From Bacillota bacterium (GTDB taxonomy: Bacteria > Bacillota > Clostridia > Acetivibrionales > DSM-27016): a stretch of DNA of 41,759 bases. The notes beneath the pieces were generated by a model. It searched no databases. It had not been told where the DNA came from and saw only the letters and a list, made by a program, of their open reading frames with translations. The DNA is taken from positions 1 through 41,759 of the forward strand of contig JAEWDM010000002.1 in NCBI GenBank assembly GCA_023390115.1, given 5' to 3'. Position 1 is the stretch's first letter. Each line of letters starts with the position of its first letter. Shown here piece after piece: positions 31,122 to 39,117 of the stretch. A program made the position numbers and the translations under genes.

Positions 31122-31772
31122 ATGGCAACAATAGCGGCAGTATACACCGGCTTTGGACTTGACAATATTGTAAAAGGGCTTTTTAAAGAAATTTTGCCTG
31201 AGCACCGGCTTATTAACATTGTTGACGATGCTATTATACACAGTGCCATTGCGGAAGGGCGGGTGACGCCCAATATTTACCAGAGACTTATGCTGCATTA
31301 TAAGGCTGCTGCTCTTTCGGGTGCGGATATTATACTTAATACCTGTTCATCTGTGGGAAGAGTAGCGGAATCAGCGCGTCCGTTTTTTGAGATGCCCATT
31401 GTGAGGATAGATCAGGCAATGGCCGAAAGGGCCGTTCAGAGCAATACTCGAATAGGGGTTATCGCAACCTTAAATACGACTCTCAATCCTACCATTGAGC
31501 TTTTAGAGGCTGAGGCGGCGCTTAAAAAGCGTACGGTGGAAATAATTCCCGGATTGGCGGACGGAGCATATCTGGCTCTCGTAGACGGCAAGCCGGAGCT
31601 GCATGACGATATGCTTTTAAAAAAGGCCCGCACTATGGCGGAGGGCTGCGACGCGATAGTGCTTGCACAAGGCTCTATGAGCCGAATGGAGCAGGCACTG
31701 AGGGATGAAACGGGAATAACGGTGTATTCAAGCCCAAGGCTTTGCCTTGAAAAGCTGAAAGCCCAGCTTTAA
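31122..31772 (+). CDS. Asp/Glu racemase-family protein
   Basis: A 216-residue protein of the Asp/Glu/hydantoin racemase superfamily. ATG 31122 has GGGGGGAAAGG directly upstream; a longer frame from TTG/ATG codons before 31108 would overlap the GH127 gene. The first catalytic cysteine is present (Cys75 in ILNTCSSVGR). The second, usually in a C-T-E/C-S-M context, is replaced by Gly in VLAQGSMSRM. That variant, like the LAQASM form, is common in uncharacterised members and argues against a simple two-cysteine racemase. It ends the sugar-degradation operon, so the substrate may be a sugar-derived acid. A strong terminator follows. Confidence 0.8.
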   Translation: MATIAAVYTGFGLDNIVKGLFKEILPEHRLINIVDDAIIHSAIAEGRVTPNIYQRLMLHYKAAALSGADIILNTCSSVGRVAESARPFFEMPIVRIDQAMAERAVQSNTRIGVIATLNTTLNPTIELLEAEAALKKRTVEIIPGLADGAYLALVDGKPELHDDMLLKKARTMAEGCDAIVLAQGSMSRMEQALRDETGITVYSSPRLCLEKLKAQL

Positions 31773-31773
31773 T

Positions 31774-31819
31774 AAAAGGGGCCTGGAGAGCTATTTATGG
31801 CAGCTTCCGGGCCTCTTTT
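31774..31819. terminator. Rho-independent terminator, possibly bidirectional
   Basis: AAAAGGGGCCTGGAGAGCT on the left pairs with AGCTTCCGGGCCTCTTTT on the right, flanked by A and T runs. It ends the plus-strand sugar operon just after the racemase-family gene and the minus-strand toxin remnant on the other side. Confidence 0.88.
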
Positions 31820-31822
31820 AAT

Positions 31823-32083
31823 CTATTTATCTTTGTAATGAGAACCACATTGGACAATTTCAATTTGTCCGTCCTTTATTCTATATACAATACGGTTTAA
31901 ATCATCAATACGTCTACTCCAAAAGCCTTGAAACTCATGTTTTAACGGTTCAGGCTTGCCAATGCCTTCATAACCATTTCTATCTATTCCTGAAAAATTA
32001 AATTAATGCGCTTTAAGGTCTTTTTGTCCTGCGCTTGCCTATATATAATCCTCCCACGCTTCATCAGTGAAAATCTTATTCAT
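31823..32083 (-). pseudogene. yoeB: YoeB-family toxin broken by a 2-nt deletion
   Basis: Read on the minus strand, the gene starts MNKIFTDEAWEDYI and hits TAG at once. Shifting frame right there restores the whole rest of a YoeB toxin: QAQDKKTLKRIN, GIGKPEPLKHEF, WSRRIDDLNRIVYRI, IEIVQCGSHY. The lesion fits loss of two T residues from an expected ...TATATTGGCAA, where family members read Y-W-Q. All other parts look intact, including the catalytic Glu/Arg and C-terminal His-Tyr. The ATG overlaps the end of the RelB-type antitoxin gene by 8 bp. It is most simply a recent inactivation, or a sequencing error to rule out. Confidence 0.85.
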
Positions 32084-32345
32084 CATCAGCCTCTATTAAA
32101 TCATGCATTTTTGCCTTTCCGGCATTAAGGGCAGATATTGACTTTCTTAATCTTGCAAGATTTCCTTCACTGTAAAAGGGGTCGTCATTAATTGTAACTT
32201 CAAAAGGTATTCCCTGCCTGCGAACTACGGCTCTCGCAAAAACATTAAAAGCTGTAGTCATGTTCAATCCAAGCTCTGTACAAATATCATCAAAGTTTTT
32301 TTTCAAATCTTCATCCATACGAATATTAATATTTGTTTGTGCCAT
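32076..32345 (-). CDS. RelB/DinJ-family antitoxin
   Basis: An 89-residue ribbon-helix-helix antitoxin (MAQTNINIRMDEDLKKNFDDICTELGLNMTTAFNVFARAVVRRQGIPFEV), with a C-terminal toxin-binding tail. The pairing of a RelB/DinJ-type antitoxin with a YoeB-type toxin is a mixed but known arrangement. AAGGAGCG lies six bases before the ATG. An inverted repeat just upstream is the likely autorepression operator. With the neighbouring toxin frameshifted, it appears to be an orphan antitoxin. Confidence 0.9.
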   Translation of the reverse strand: MAQTNINIRMDEDLKKNFDDICTELGLNMTTAFNVFARAVVRRQGIPFEVTINDDPFYSEGNLARLRKSISALNAGKAKMHDLIEADDE

Positions 32346-32362
32346 AGCAAATCGCTCCTTCC

Positions 32363-32388
32363 ATGATATATTATATACAGTATATCAT
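32363..32388. promoter_or_regulatory. Inverted repeat upstream of the RelB-like antitoxin
   Basis: ATGATATA (32363-32370) and TATATCAT (32381-32388) form a dyad about 20 bp ahead of the antitoxin start, overlapping AT-rich -10-like sequence (TATAAT on the minus strand at 32368-32373). It is typical of an antitoxin autorepression site. Confidence 0.6.
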
Positions 32389-32450
32389 ATTTTATTTACA
32401 ATGAAAATAAATTTACACATGATATAAAGTGAAATCATGGGGAAATTTAG

Positions 32451-34748
32451 TTACTCCGCCAGGTATCCGGTAACTCTGCTCTGAATCGATTTTGCCGTTT
32501 CCCCGGCGGTTTTGCCGCCTGAGAAAAATTCATCTATTTCATCTGATATAATTTTGTCCACCTCGGGCTCGGAGTACGGGAATGCCGACAGCTCTGATAT
32601 AAGCTTGTCCATAGTATCTATATCCTGCTGGGAAAGTGGTGCGATATCCCTTCCGTATTGGCTTTTAAGCATTTCGCGTATGGATTCCGATTCCTCTATT
32701 GCTGTCTTGGCTTTCGTTTTTTGCGCCTGTATATTTACAGGGTTTTCATACAGCTCTGAGCTGCTTTGAATATCCTCCGAAAGAAGCAGCTTTATAAATT
32801 CCCAGGCCTCCGTCTTCAGCTCCGAGTTGTTATTGATGGCAAAGGCCTTACCGGGAGTGAATATGCGGGGGTTTACTATACTGCCGAAAGAGGGATAGCT
32901 CAATAATTCCACTTCTCCGTTGGACAGCGCCTTTGCATAAATGAGGTTGTAGTAGTCTGCAATATATTGCGCCGTAAATGCGATTGTACCGGAATCCGCC
33001 ATTTCCCATAGCTCTGAGGAATCAATGCCGGGGCTGCAAAGCCCTCTTTTTGAGAATCCGTCTGTGAAGTTCAGCAGTTCCGCAAACTCACCCGAATCAA
33101 AAGCGGCGGTTTTTTTATCATAATCCACAAACTTGTGATACTCCATATTATAAATATATGAGAACAGCTCTCTTCCAGTCATTTTGGGAAGTGCGTAATG
33201 ATCGGGAGTACCGTCTCCGTCTCTGTCTGCCGTTATTTTCTGAGCTATGGAAACAAAATCCTGCCATGTCCAGCTTGAATCATCTATACTTGCAGCTTCC
33301 TTTTCAAGGATGCTTTTGCTTGCCGAAAGCATGTTAAACGTAAAAGTAACGGGAACTATGTACAGACCGCCGTTATATTTGCAGGCGTTAAATATGTTCA
33401 GGCTGTAGTCCGAAATATTGAAGGACTTGTCCTGTGCAATCATGCTGTTTACATCGGCAAGTGAGTTTGCGTCGATATATTTTCTATAGGGAAGGCCGTT
33501 TATATCAATAATGTCCGCCCCTGCTCCGGACATAAGCTCGGCAGTGTTTATGCTCCGGTAGTCCTCAAGAGCCTTCTGCACCCTCTGGTTTTCGTCCTGG
33601 CCGGAGCCCGTCCATGAGGCCTTATAATCCTTTACGTCGAGCCTTATATCAGGATGCTCACGCTGAAACCTGCTTACCGCAGATTCAAGAATCCTGTCGG
33701 AAAACTTTACGGCAAGAGTCATAACCTTTTGCTCTCCGGAATTTTTACCGCCCTCGGAGGGAGTATATGAATAGAGCAAAGGCGAGGCTGCTGTGCCCGA
33801 TCCTGAGGCGCTTTGAAAGGCAAGCATGAATATATGCCCTGAGGGGGCTATTGCCATATCCTTTATAGAAACGCCCGGTTCAAGCAGGGATGACTGCCTG
33901 AAATCAAAAATATCACCCTTAAGGCCCCCCTCGCTGTCGAAGGCCATGATTCCCTTATCGCCAAGTATATAAATATTTTTATCTCTGAGGCCGCATTTGA
34001 GCTGCCTGATCACATCCCCCGGCTCCAGCTCCTTTTTCCATATGCTTTCGCCTGTCTTGGGGTCCAGCTTTTCTAAAGCGGATCTGCTGTTTCCTCCGTC
34101 AAAGCTTCCGGAAATAAGCTTATTGTCATAGTCGACCTCTATAAAGTCGGTGCCGGCGGCGGAAAGCTCATTAACCCTTCTGCCGTCAGCGTTTATGACC
34201 TCTATTTTTTCTCTTGGGTAAAGCAGGTATGCTGTCCCATTTGAATCAACCGCCATATCCGTAACAGAGGGCTGGCCCTGTCTGAAGGTATTGCTGCCCA
34301 GAATAAGGGATTTTTGCTGCCGCCCCTTTGAATTGTATACATTTAAGGTATATGAAATTTTTCTGCTGCTGCTTTCCTGAGTATCGGAGGAATATACCTG
34401 ATCCAATACGTACAGGTTGTCCTTTGAATTAATGGTGAACAGTGAGCCGCTTCCCTTAAGGATGTATTTATGCTGATCTATTTTTTTGCCGGTTTTATCG
34501 GCAAAAATATAGAAGCTGTCCCCCGGCCTATATGCGTATGTGATGACCTGGTTTAAGGAATTGATGTTAAGAGATGTTCCGGCATTCTCGATCCCGAGCC
34601 CCTGGCCTATTTCCTTCTCCTCATAGTACTCCGCGGACCAATCCGAAAATGCGTCCTTTTCGCCGCCTCCGCCGTTGCTTCCGCTGCACCCGTAAAGTCC
34701 GGACAGCATGACGGATGCTGTCAAAATACATATAAGCCGTTTAAACAT
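32451..34748 (-). CDS. Lipoprotein fusing a beta-propeller-like domain to an ABC solute-binding domain
   Basis: A 765-residue lipoprotein. The signal peptide ends in lipobox LYGC (Cys21). Residues about 65-335 contain repeated beta-propeller-like units (DNLYVLDQVY, MAVDSNGTAYLLYP, KNIYILGDKGIMAFD, MAIAPSGHIFMLAF). From about 345 a family 1 solute-binding domain follows (VMTLAVKFSDRILESAVSRFQREHPDIRLDVKDY... WTWQDFVSIAQKITADRDGDGTPDHYALP... AWEFIKLLLSEDIQ). DRDGDGTPD (about 500-510) looks like a calcium-binding loop. No permease gene is adjacent, so it may serve as a surface sensor or carbohydrate binder rather than an importer component. It is monocistronic on the minus strand. Confidence 0.8.
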   Translation of the reverse strand: MFKRLICILTASVMLSGLYGCSGSNGGGGEKDAFSDWSAEYYEEKEIGQGLGIENAGTSLNINSLNQVITYAYRPGDSFYIFADKTGKKIDQHKYILKGSGSLFTINSKDNLYVLDQVYSSDTQESSSRKISYTLNVYNSKGRQQKSLILGSNTFRQGQPSVTDMAVDSNGTAYLLYPREKIEVINADGRRVNELSAAGTDFIEVDYDNKLISGSFDGGNSRSALEKLDPKTGESIWKKELEPGDVIRQLKCGLRDKNIYILGDKGIMAFDSEGGLKGDIFDFRQSSLLEPGVSIKDMAIAPSGHIFMLAFQSASGSGTAASPLLYSYTPSEGGKNSGEQKVMTLAVKFSDRILESAVSRFQREHPDIRLDVKDYKASWTGSGQDENQRVQKALEDYRSINTAELMSGAGADIIDINGLPYRKYIDANSLADVNSMIAQDKSFNISDYSLNIFNACKYNGGLYIVPVTFTFNMLSASKSILEKEAASIDDSSWTWQDFVSIAQKITADRDGDGTPDHYALPKMTGRELFSYIYNMEYHKFVDYDKKTAAFDSGEFAELLNFTDGFSKRGLCSPGIDSSELWEMADSGTIAFTAQYIADYYNLIYAKALSNGEVELLSYPSFGSIVNPRIFTPGKAFAINNNSELKTEAWEFIKLLLSEDIQSSSELYENPVNIQAQKTKAKTAIEESESIREMLKSQYGRDIAPLSQQDIDTMDKLISELSAFPYSEPEVDKIISDEIDEFFSGGKTAGETAKSIQSRVTGYLAE

Positions 34749-35069
34749 TAATTAATCATCCTTTCGGTAATTTTAAGGCGGCGCTTATAGGCTGTAATAG
34801 TAAAAAAATAGCATATTATTGACGGCTTTAATGAGTTTTTGAAAAAAGTGCTTTGCTGCGGCAAGCTCCACCTGTCTCTTGAAGTAATTAAGAACCATTA
34901 TATACAAAATTATACGTGCAAATATAAAAAAAGTAAAGAAGCAAAAGCCTAAAGTACTGACAAAAAATTGCCTTTTGTAAAATAAAAAAGCTTTTTGCCA
35001 AAATTTTGCCTGTACAAATGCGGAATATAGGTTTATTATATTGTAAATATTAGCATGGGAGAGGAATGT
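34749..35069. other. Divergent intergenic region before the DHA2 exporter
   Basis: About 320 bp of AT-rich DNA between the propeller/SBP lipoprotein and the exporter. A plausible exporter promoter is TGTACA (35011-35016), 17 bases, TATTAT (35034-35039). I see no marR/tetR-type regulator and no clear operator. Confidence 0.4.
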
Positions 35070-36503
35070 ATGAACAGAGAATTAACGAGCTTTCATAAAT
35101 GGCTTATACTATTGAATGTTTCAGTCTCCATATTTATGGCGACCTTGGATGGCAGCATTGTAAATGTTGCGCTTCCTGTCGTATCAAAGGAGCTGTCCGC
35201 CGATATAGGCTCGGTGCAATGGGTTGTAACCTCCTATCTCCTCACAATTTCCGTATTGCTGCTTGTATGGGGAAAGATATCCGACATTTACGGAAAGAAA
35301 AAAATATTTGCATTCGGGTTTATAATTTTCACGGCAGGCTCTTTAATGTGCGGACTGTCGGCGGATCTTAAAATGCTCGTGCTCTCAAGAGTTGTACAGG
35401 CCATAGGGGCATCGGCAATGATGGCCTTAAGCCAGGGGATAGTGGCGGAGGTATTTCCTGCGAATGAAAGAGGCAAGGCCCTTGGCATTACCGGTGCCAC
35501 TGTTGCCATAGGAAGCCTTGTGGGGCCGAGCCTCGGGGGAGTTCTGACCCATGCCTTCAACTGGCAGTCGATATTCCTGATTAACATACCGATAGGGATA
35601 TTGGGCGCAGTATTAACGTTTACAACCATTCCAAAAATGCAAGGAACAGCGGAAACGAAAAGATTCGATTTTAAAGGCTCGATTATGCTTGTAACAGCCA
35701 TACTTATACTGTTTATAAGCCTGCTTTTTCTTCAGGAGGGGGTTTTACCCCTTAAAATATTTATACCTTTATTGCTTTTAGCATTTGCTTTGCTGTTTGT
35801 CTTTATAAACTATGAAAAAAATCTGGAAAACCCGCTGATAAAGCTTGAGCTGTTTAAAATAAGGGTGTTTTCGCTTGGCTTAAGCTCCGCGTTCCTCTCG
35901 TTTGTAGCTATGAGCGCCGCTATGCTTTTCATTCCCTTTTACCTTCAATATGTATTGGGTCTGGATACGCGCGCTGCCGGGCTGCTGATATCGTTTTATC
36001 CTGCGGCCTCCGCAATTTTAGCTCCCATAAGCGGGAGGCTGTCGGATAAATATTCTTACAGACCTCTTACAGTGCTTGGGCTGAGCATAAATACCGCAGT
36101 GCTTTTTGGGGCCGCAACTTTAAATGAAAGCTCGTCCTTCTTGAAAATTGCCGTACTGATGGCACTTATGGGCGCGGGAGGAGCGATTTTCCAGTCTCCA
36201 AACAACTCCAGTGTAATGGGGTCGGTTCCGAGAGAAGAGCTTGGGATTGCGGGAGGAATAAATGCTTTGTTCAGGAATCTGGGAATGGTTTCCGGAACTG
36301 CCCTTTCCGTATTGATTTTTACATTTACCTCTAATATGGATATTAATAATTTTTCAGGGCAAAATGCAGCATTTGATACTGTCCGCTTTTTAACGGGCTT
36401 CAGGGTAGTTATTATATTTGCTGCTCTTATGTGTACGCTGGGTGCCTTAATAAGCCTGACCAGATCGGTAGGAGCTGTATCGGGAAGCAGGGAAAAGGCT
36501 TAG
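35070..36503 (+). CDS. DHA2-family MFS drug/metabolite exporter (EmrB/QacA type)
   Basis: A 477-residue exporter with about 14 transmembrane helices. The DHA2 signatures are clear: motif D1 near LDGSIVNVALPVV, motif A (GKISDIYGKKKIF), motif B (LSRVVQAIGASAM) and motif C-like GVAI/GPSLGGVL (GATVAIGSLVGPSLGG). ATG 35070 is chosen with GGGAGAGG seven bases upstream; ATG 35055 precedes that site. It pumps small, often toxic compounds out with proton exchange; the substrate is unknown. It stands alone, with no periplasmic adaptor, as usual in Gram-positives. Confidence 0.92.
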   Translation: MNRELTSFHKWLILLNVSVSIFMATLDGSIVNVALPVVSKELSADIGSVQWVVTSYLLTISVLLLVWGKISDIYGKKKIFAFGFIIFTAGSLMCGLSADLKMLVLSRVVQAIGASAMMALSQGIVAEVFPANERGKALGITGATVAIGSLVGPSLGGVLTHAFNWQSIFLINIPIGILGAVLTFTTIPKMQGTAETKRFDFKGSIMLVTAILILFISLLFLQEGVLPLKIFIPLLLLAFALLFVFINYEKNLENPLIKLELFKIRVFSLGLSSAFLSFVAMSAAMLFIPFYLQYVLGLDTRAAGLLISFYPAASAILAPISGRLSDKYSYRPLTVLGLSINTAVLFGAATLNESSSFLKIAVLMALMGAGGAIFQSPNNSSVMGSVPREELGIAGGINALFRNLGMVSGTALSVLIFTFTSNMDINNFSGQNAAFDTVRFLTGFRVVIIFAALMCTLGALISLTRSVGAVSGSREKA

Positions 36504-36810
36504 CGCTTGGATAACATCAAACTGCTCTGCCATAAATATACTCATATTACCTTAATTCTGCTTATCATTGCATTATTATGCAATATGCTTGCGCATATAA
36601 CTGATAATAGGTATACTGTAATTAGAGAATTCTAAAGCTCAATTATGCTTTTTGCAGGGAATGAAGGCTTTTGCAAAAAGTTCTTGCCGGTTATGCGGAA
36701 CAGGGAATCTTTAAAATAAAGAAATATTTGATTTTTACATCCGGCAGTTATTCGTATTACTATATGATTCTGCAAATGCATATATAAATACAGAGGGGGG
36801 AGGCAAAGGT
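36504..36810. other. Intergenic region before the NfeD gene
   Basis: About 307 bp with no credible gene. CTTTTTGCA (36648-36656) and TGCAAAAAG (36672-36680) form a 9-bp hairpin that may terminate exporter transcription. A small stem ATATGC/GCATAT lies near 36581-36600. The NfeD ribosome site (AGGGGGGAGG) is at 36792-36801. Confidence 0.45.
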
Positions 36811-37269
36811 ATGTTCAATGAAATACCGCAAACAGTATTGTGGCTGATTGTAGCTATAATACTTGGGATTATTGAAATGGCGACACTGGGGCTGGTGACG
36901 GTGTGGTTTGCCGCGGGGGCTGTTGCTGCCCTGATTGCTGCCGCACTTGGAGCATCTTTTCTGGTACAGCTTATAGTTTTTACGGTTTCTTCAGGCATCC
37001 TTTTGTATTTCACAAAGCCTATAGTACGTAAATTTCTCGATAATAAGGTACAAAAGACCAATGCCGACAGGCTGGTTGGAGATTATGGCGTTGTAATTGA
37101 AGGCATTAATCCGGAGTCGGGGGTAGGGCAGGTAAAGGTAGGGGGACAGATATGGTCTGCCAGATCCGTTGACGGAACTGCCGTGGAGACGGAAAAAAGG
37201 GTCCGGGTGCTTGACATCTCAGGTGTAAAGCTTATTGTAAAAGCTGTTGATGATAAGGAGGATATTTAA
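36811..37269 (+). CDS. NfeD-family membrane protein (short form)
   Basis: A 152-residue protein. Two to three hydrophobic helices (about 8-72: VLWLIVAIILGIIEMATLGLVTVWFAAGAVAALIAAALG, then FLVQLIVFTVSSGILLY) precede a C-terminal OB-fold domain (about 85-145: ADRLVGDYGVVIEGINPESGVGQVKVGGQIWSARSVDGTAVETEKRVRVLDISGVKLIVKAV). This is the standard short NfeD, which works with an SPFH protein in membrane microdomain or quality-control functions. GGGGGGAGG lies nine bases before the ATG. Its stop codon directly abuts the start of the paraslipin gene, the classic operon pairing. Confidence 0.92.
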   Translation: MFNEIPQTVLWLIVAIILGIIEMATLGLVTVWFAAGAVAALIAAALGASFLVQLIVFTVSSGILLYFTKPIVRKFLDNKVQKTNADRLVGDYGVVIEGINPESGVGQVKVGGQIWSARSVDGTAVETEKRVRVLDISGVKLIVKAVDDKEDI

Positions 37270-38217
37270 ATGTGGATTTTAATTGTTTTGGCAATAATAG
37301 TATTGCTTCTGGTTGTTGTGAATATCAGGGTGGTATCCCAGTCAAACGCTTATGTAATAGAGAGGCTCGGAGCATATATCACCACGTGGAATGTGGGACT
37401 GCATGTCAAAATCCCGTTTGTGGAAAGGGTTGCAAAGATGGTGTCTCTTAAGGAGCAGGTGGTGGATTTCGCACCCCAGCCTGTTATAACAAAGGATAAT
37501 GTAACCATGCAGATTGACACTGTTATATATTTTCAAATTACGGATCCTAAAATGTATGCTTATGGTGTTAATAATCCCATGTCGGCTATTGAGAACCTTA
37601 CGGCCACCACCTTAAGAAACATTATAGGGGATCTGGAGCTGGATGAAACTCTTACCTCAAGAGACACTATAAACACAAAGATGAGGTCTATACTGGACGA
37701 GGCAACTGATCCGTGGGGAATAAAAATCAACAGGGTGGAATTGAAAAACATCCTTCCCCCAAGAGAAATACAGGATGCCATGGAAAAGCAGATGAAGGCT
37801 GAAAGGGAGCGGAGAGAGGCCATACTCAGGGCTGAGGGTGAGAAGAAGTCCGCCATACTGGTTGCCGAAGGTCAGAAGCAGGCTACCATACTGAGTGCGG
37901 AGGCTGAAAAGCAGGCCGCCATACTCAGGGCGGAGGCCCAGAAGGAGGCCGCGATAAGGGAGGCCGAAGGTGAATCGGAGGCGATACTCAAGCTTCAGCA
38001 GGCTACTGCTGAAGGGCTTAAAATGCTTAACGACGCTAACCCAAGCAAGCCGGTAATTGCCATAAAGAGTCTGGAAGCCCTGCAAAGGGTCGCGGACGGA
38101 AAAGCGACCAAGATAATTATTCCTTCCGAAATACAGAGCATTGCCGGGCTGGCGGTATCGGTAGCCGAGCTTGTGGATAAAAAGCTTCCCGAGGCGGCTT
38201 TGCCGGTTCAGGAATAA
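37270..38217 (+). CDS. SPFH/Band 7 protein, paraslipin (QmcA/HflK-like)
   Basis: A 315-residue membrane-anchored scaffold. One N-terminal helix (about 1-20) leads into the SPFH domain (about 25-180: AYVIERLGAYITTWNVGLHVKIPFVERVAKMVSLKEQVVDF, then TLRNIIGDLELDETLTSRDTIN and WGIKINRVELKNILPPREIQDAM). A long helical segment (about 180-265) has an 11-residue periodic Glu/Ala/Ile repeat. The C-terminal part (KPVIAIKSLEALQRVADGKATKIIIPSEIQSIAGLA) is typical of paraslipins. The protein forms oligomeric cages or flotillin-like assemblies with NfeD. A strong terminator follows. Confidence 0.93.
   Translation: MWILIVLAIIVLLLVVVNIRVVSQSNAYVIERLGAYITTWNVGLHVKIPFVERVAKMVSLKEQVVDFAPQPVITKDNVTMQIDTVIYFQITDPKMYAYGVNNPMSAIENLTATTLRNIIGDLELDETLTSRDTINTKMRSILDEATDPWGIKINRVELKNILPPREIQDAMEKQMKAERERREAILRAEGEKKSAILVAEGQKQATILSAEAEKQAAILRAEAQKEAAIREAEGESEAILKLQQATAEGLKMLNDANPSKPVIAIKSLEALQRVADGKATKIIIPSEIQSIAGLAVSVAELVDKKLPEAALPVQE
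37819..37983 (+). repeat. Five 33-bp units encoding hendecad repeats in the paraslipin
   Basis: Five tandem 11-residue units (AILRAEGEKKS, AILVAEGQKQA, TILSAEAEKQA, AILRAEAQKEA, AIREAEGESEA) occupy this stretch. The period of 11 indicates a right-handed or straight coiled coil. The codons are similar but not identical, so the repeats are old. Confidence 0.85.
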
Positions 38218-38243
38218 GAAAAGAATATTGAAGTATTAATAAG

Positions 38244-38288
38244 GGATATTGGGCCTGCCTCTTTAAAAAAAGAGCAGGCCCAATATCC
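38244..38288. terminator. Strong bidirectional terminator
   Basis: GGATATTGGGCCTGC plus CTCTTT on the left pairs with AAAGAGCAGGCCCAATATCC on the right around an A-rich loop. It separates the paraslipin gene from the convergent HAD gene and can end transcription from both sides. Confidence 0.9.
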
Positions 38289-38296
38289 GTATAAGC

Positions 38297-38893
38297 CTAC
38301 ATGGCCTTTAGTTTGTCTGTTATCTCCAAAATCCGGTCGTTTGAAAAGTGTACCGCCATAAGTCCGGCGCTTTTTGCTCCCTCCACATTTTCCTCAAGAT
38401 CGTCTATAAAAATACAGTTTTCAGGACTTTCGCCCAGAGAGAGGCACATCGTTTCAAATATTTGCGGTTCGGGCTTATGGAAACCTATTTCATAGGAAAA
38501 GAAATTTCTTTCACATATTTCAAAAAGGTAGGGATGCCTTCTTTCAATGGCTATTTTATGGAATTCGGCCAGATTGCTAAGGAGATAAGTTTTTCTACCC
38601 TCATTTTTTAAACACTGAAGAAGATCAAAACCCGGCGGATTGAGTACGAAATGCTCCCGAAACATTTCTATCCATTCCTCGTAGGAAAGGCAAGGCATTG
38701 CACTCTTTATATGAACACTGTAAAATTCATCGCACGGAAGCCTTCCCGTCTCAACCAGGTATAGCATTTCCTTCTCAAAAAGCTTTTGTATAGGCCCGTG
38801 CCTGCATCCCGTTATGGCTGCGAAATCCTTTGCCAGCTTCTGATAATTAAAATTAACCAACACTCCTCCTATATCGAAAATAAACCTGAGCAT
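38297..38893 (-). CDS. HAD-IA family hydrolase (YihX / epoxide-hydrolase N-terminal-like)
   Basis: A 198-residue phosphatase-like protein. Motif I is FDIGGVLV with nucleophile Asp7; Gly9 replaces the second Asp, as is usual in this FDxGGVL subfamily (for example YihX, a glucose-1-phosphate phosphatase). Other motifs: YLLSNLAEF (motif II), IGFHKPEPQIFE (motif III Lys) and CIFIDDLEENVEGAKSAG (motif IV). The cap is helical. It is convergent with the paraslipin operon and is not obviously linked to neighbours. GGAGG lies eight to ten bases before the ATG at 38893. Confidence 0.9.
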   Translation of the reverse strand: MLRFIFDIGGVLVNFNYQKLAKDFAAITGCRHGPIQKLFEKEMLYLVETGRLPCDEFYSVHIKSAMPCLSYEEWIEMFREHFVLNPPGFDLLQCLKNEGRKTYLLSNLAEFHKIAIERRHPYLFEICERNFFSYEIGFHKPEPQIFETMCLSLGESPENCIFIDDLEENVEGAKSAGLMAVHFSNDRILEITDKLKAM

Positions 38894-38945
38894 GCTTTAA
38901 CCTCCTTTACATTATAACTGGAATTTTATCATTTCCGGAAATTTG

Positions 38946-38970
38946 TGTCAAGGGGACGGTTCTCTTGACA
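38946..38970. repeat. REP-like element with GGGGACGG core
   Basis: TGTCAAG (38946-38952) and CTTGACA (38964-38970) are perfect inverted repeats around GGGACGGTTCT. This 'TGTCAAGGGGACGGTTCT' type sequence is familiar from many Firmicutes, often at the ends of RAYT (REP-associated tyrosine transposase) genes. No transposase is here, so this is a solo copy. Confidence 0.6.
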
Positions 38971-39015
38971 ACCACAGGTTAAGCGAAGGACAGAAATCCG
39001 GGCCGCAAAAAATAT

Positions 39016-39031
39016 GATGACAAATGTCATC
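39016..39031. promoter_or_regulatory. Perfect dyad upstream of the two-component system, candidate regulator binding site
   Basis: GATGACA-AA-TGTCATC is a perfect 16-bp inverted repeat. Its ATGACA/TGTCAT core resembles sites bound by NarL/LiaR/DesR-type response regulators. A -10-like TATTAT lies at 39043-39048, so the dyad overlaps the -35 region, an activator position. It may be the autoregulation site of the response regulator at 40856. Confidence 0.6.
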
Positions 39032-39117
39032 TTGATTTATAGTATTATGGTGATGTAGACTATTTATATATTAAAAAGGATTGTGTGGAGTAAATGGTAT
39101 AATAGGGGGTTCTTCCT

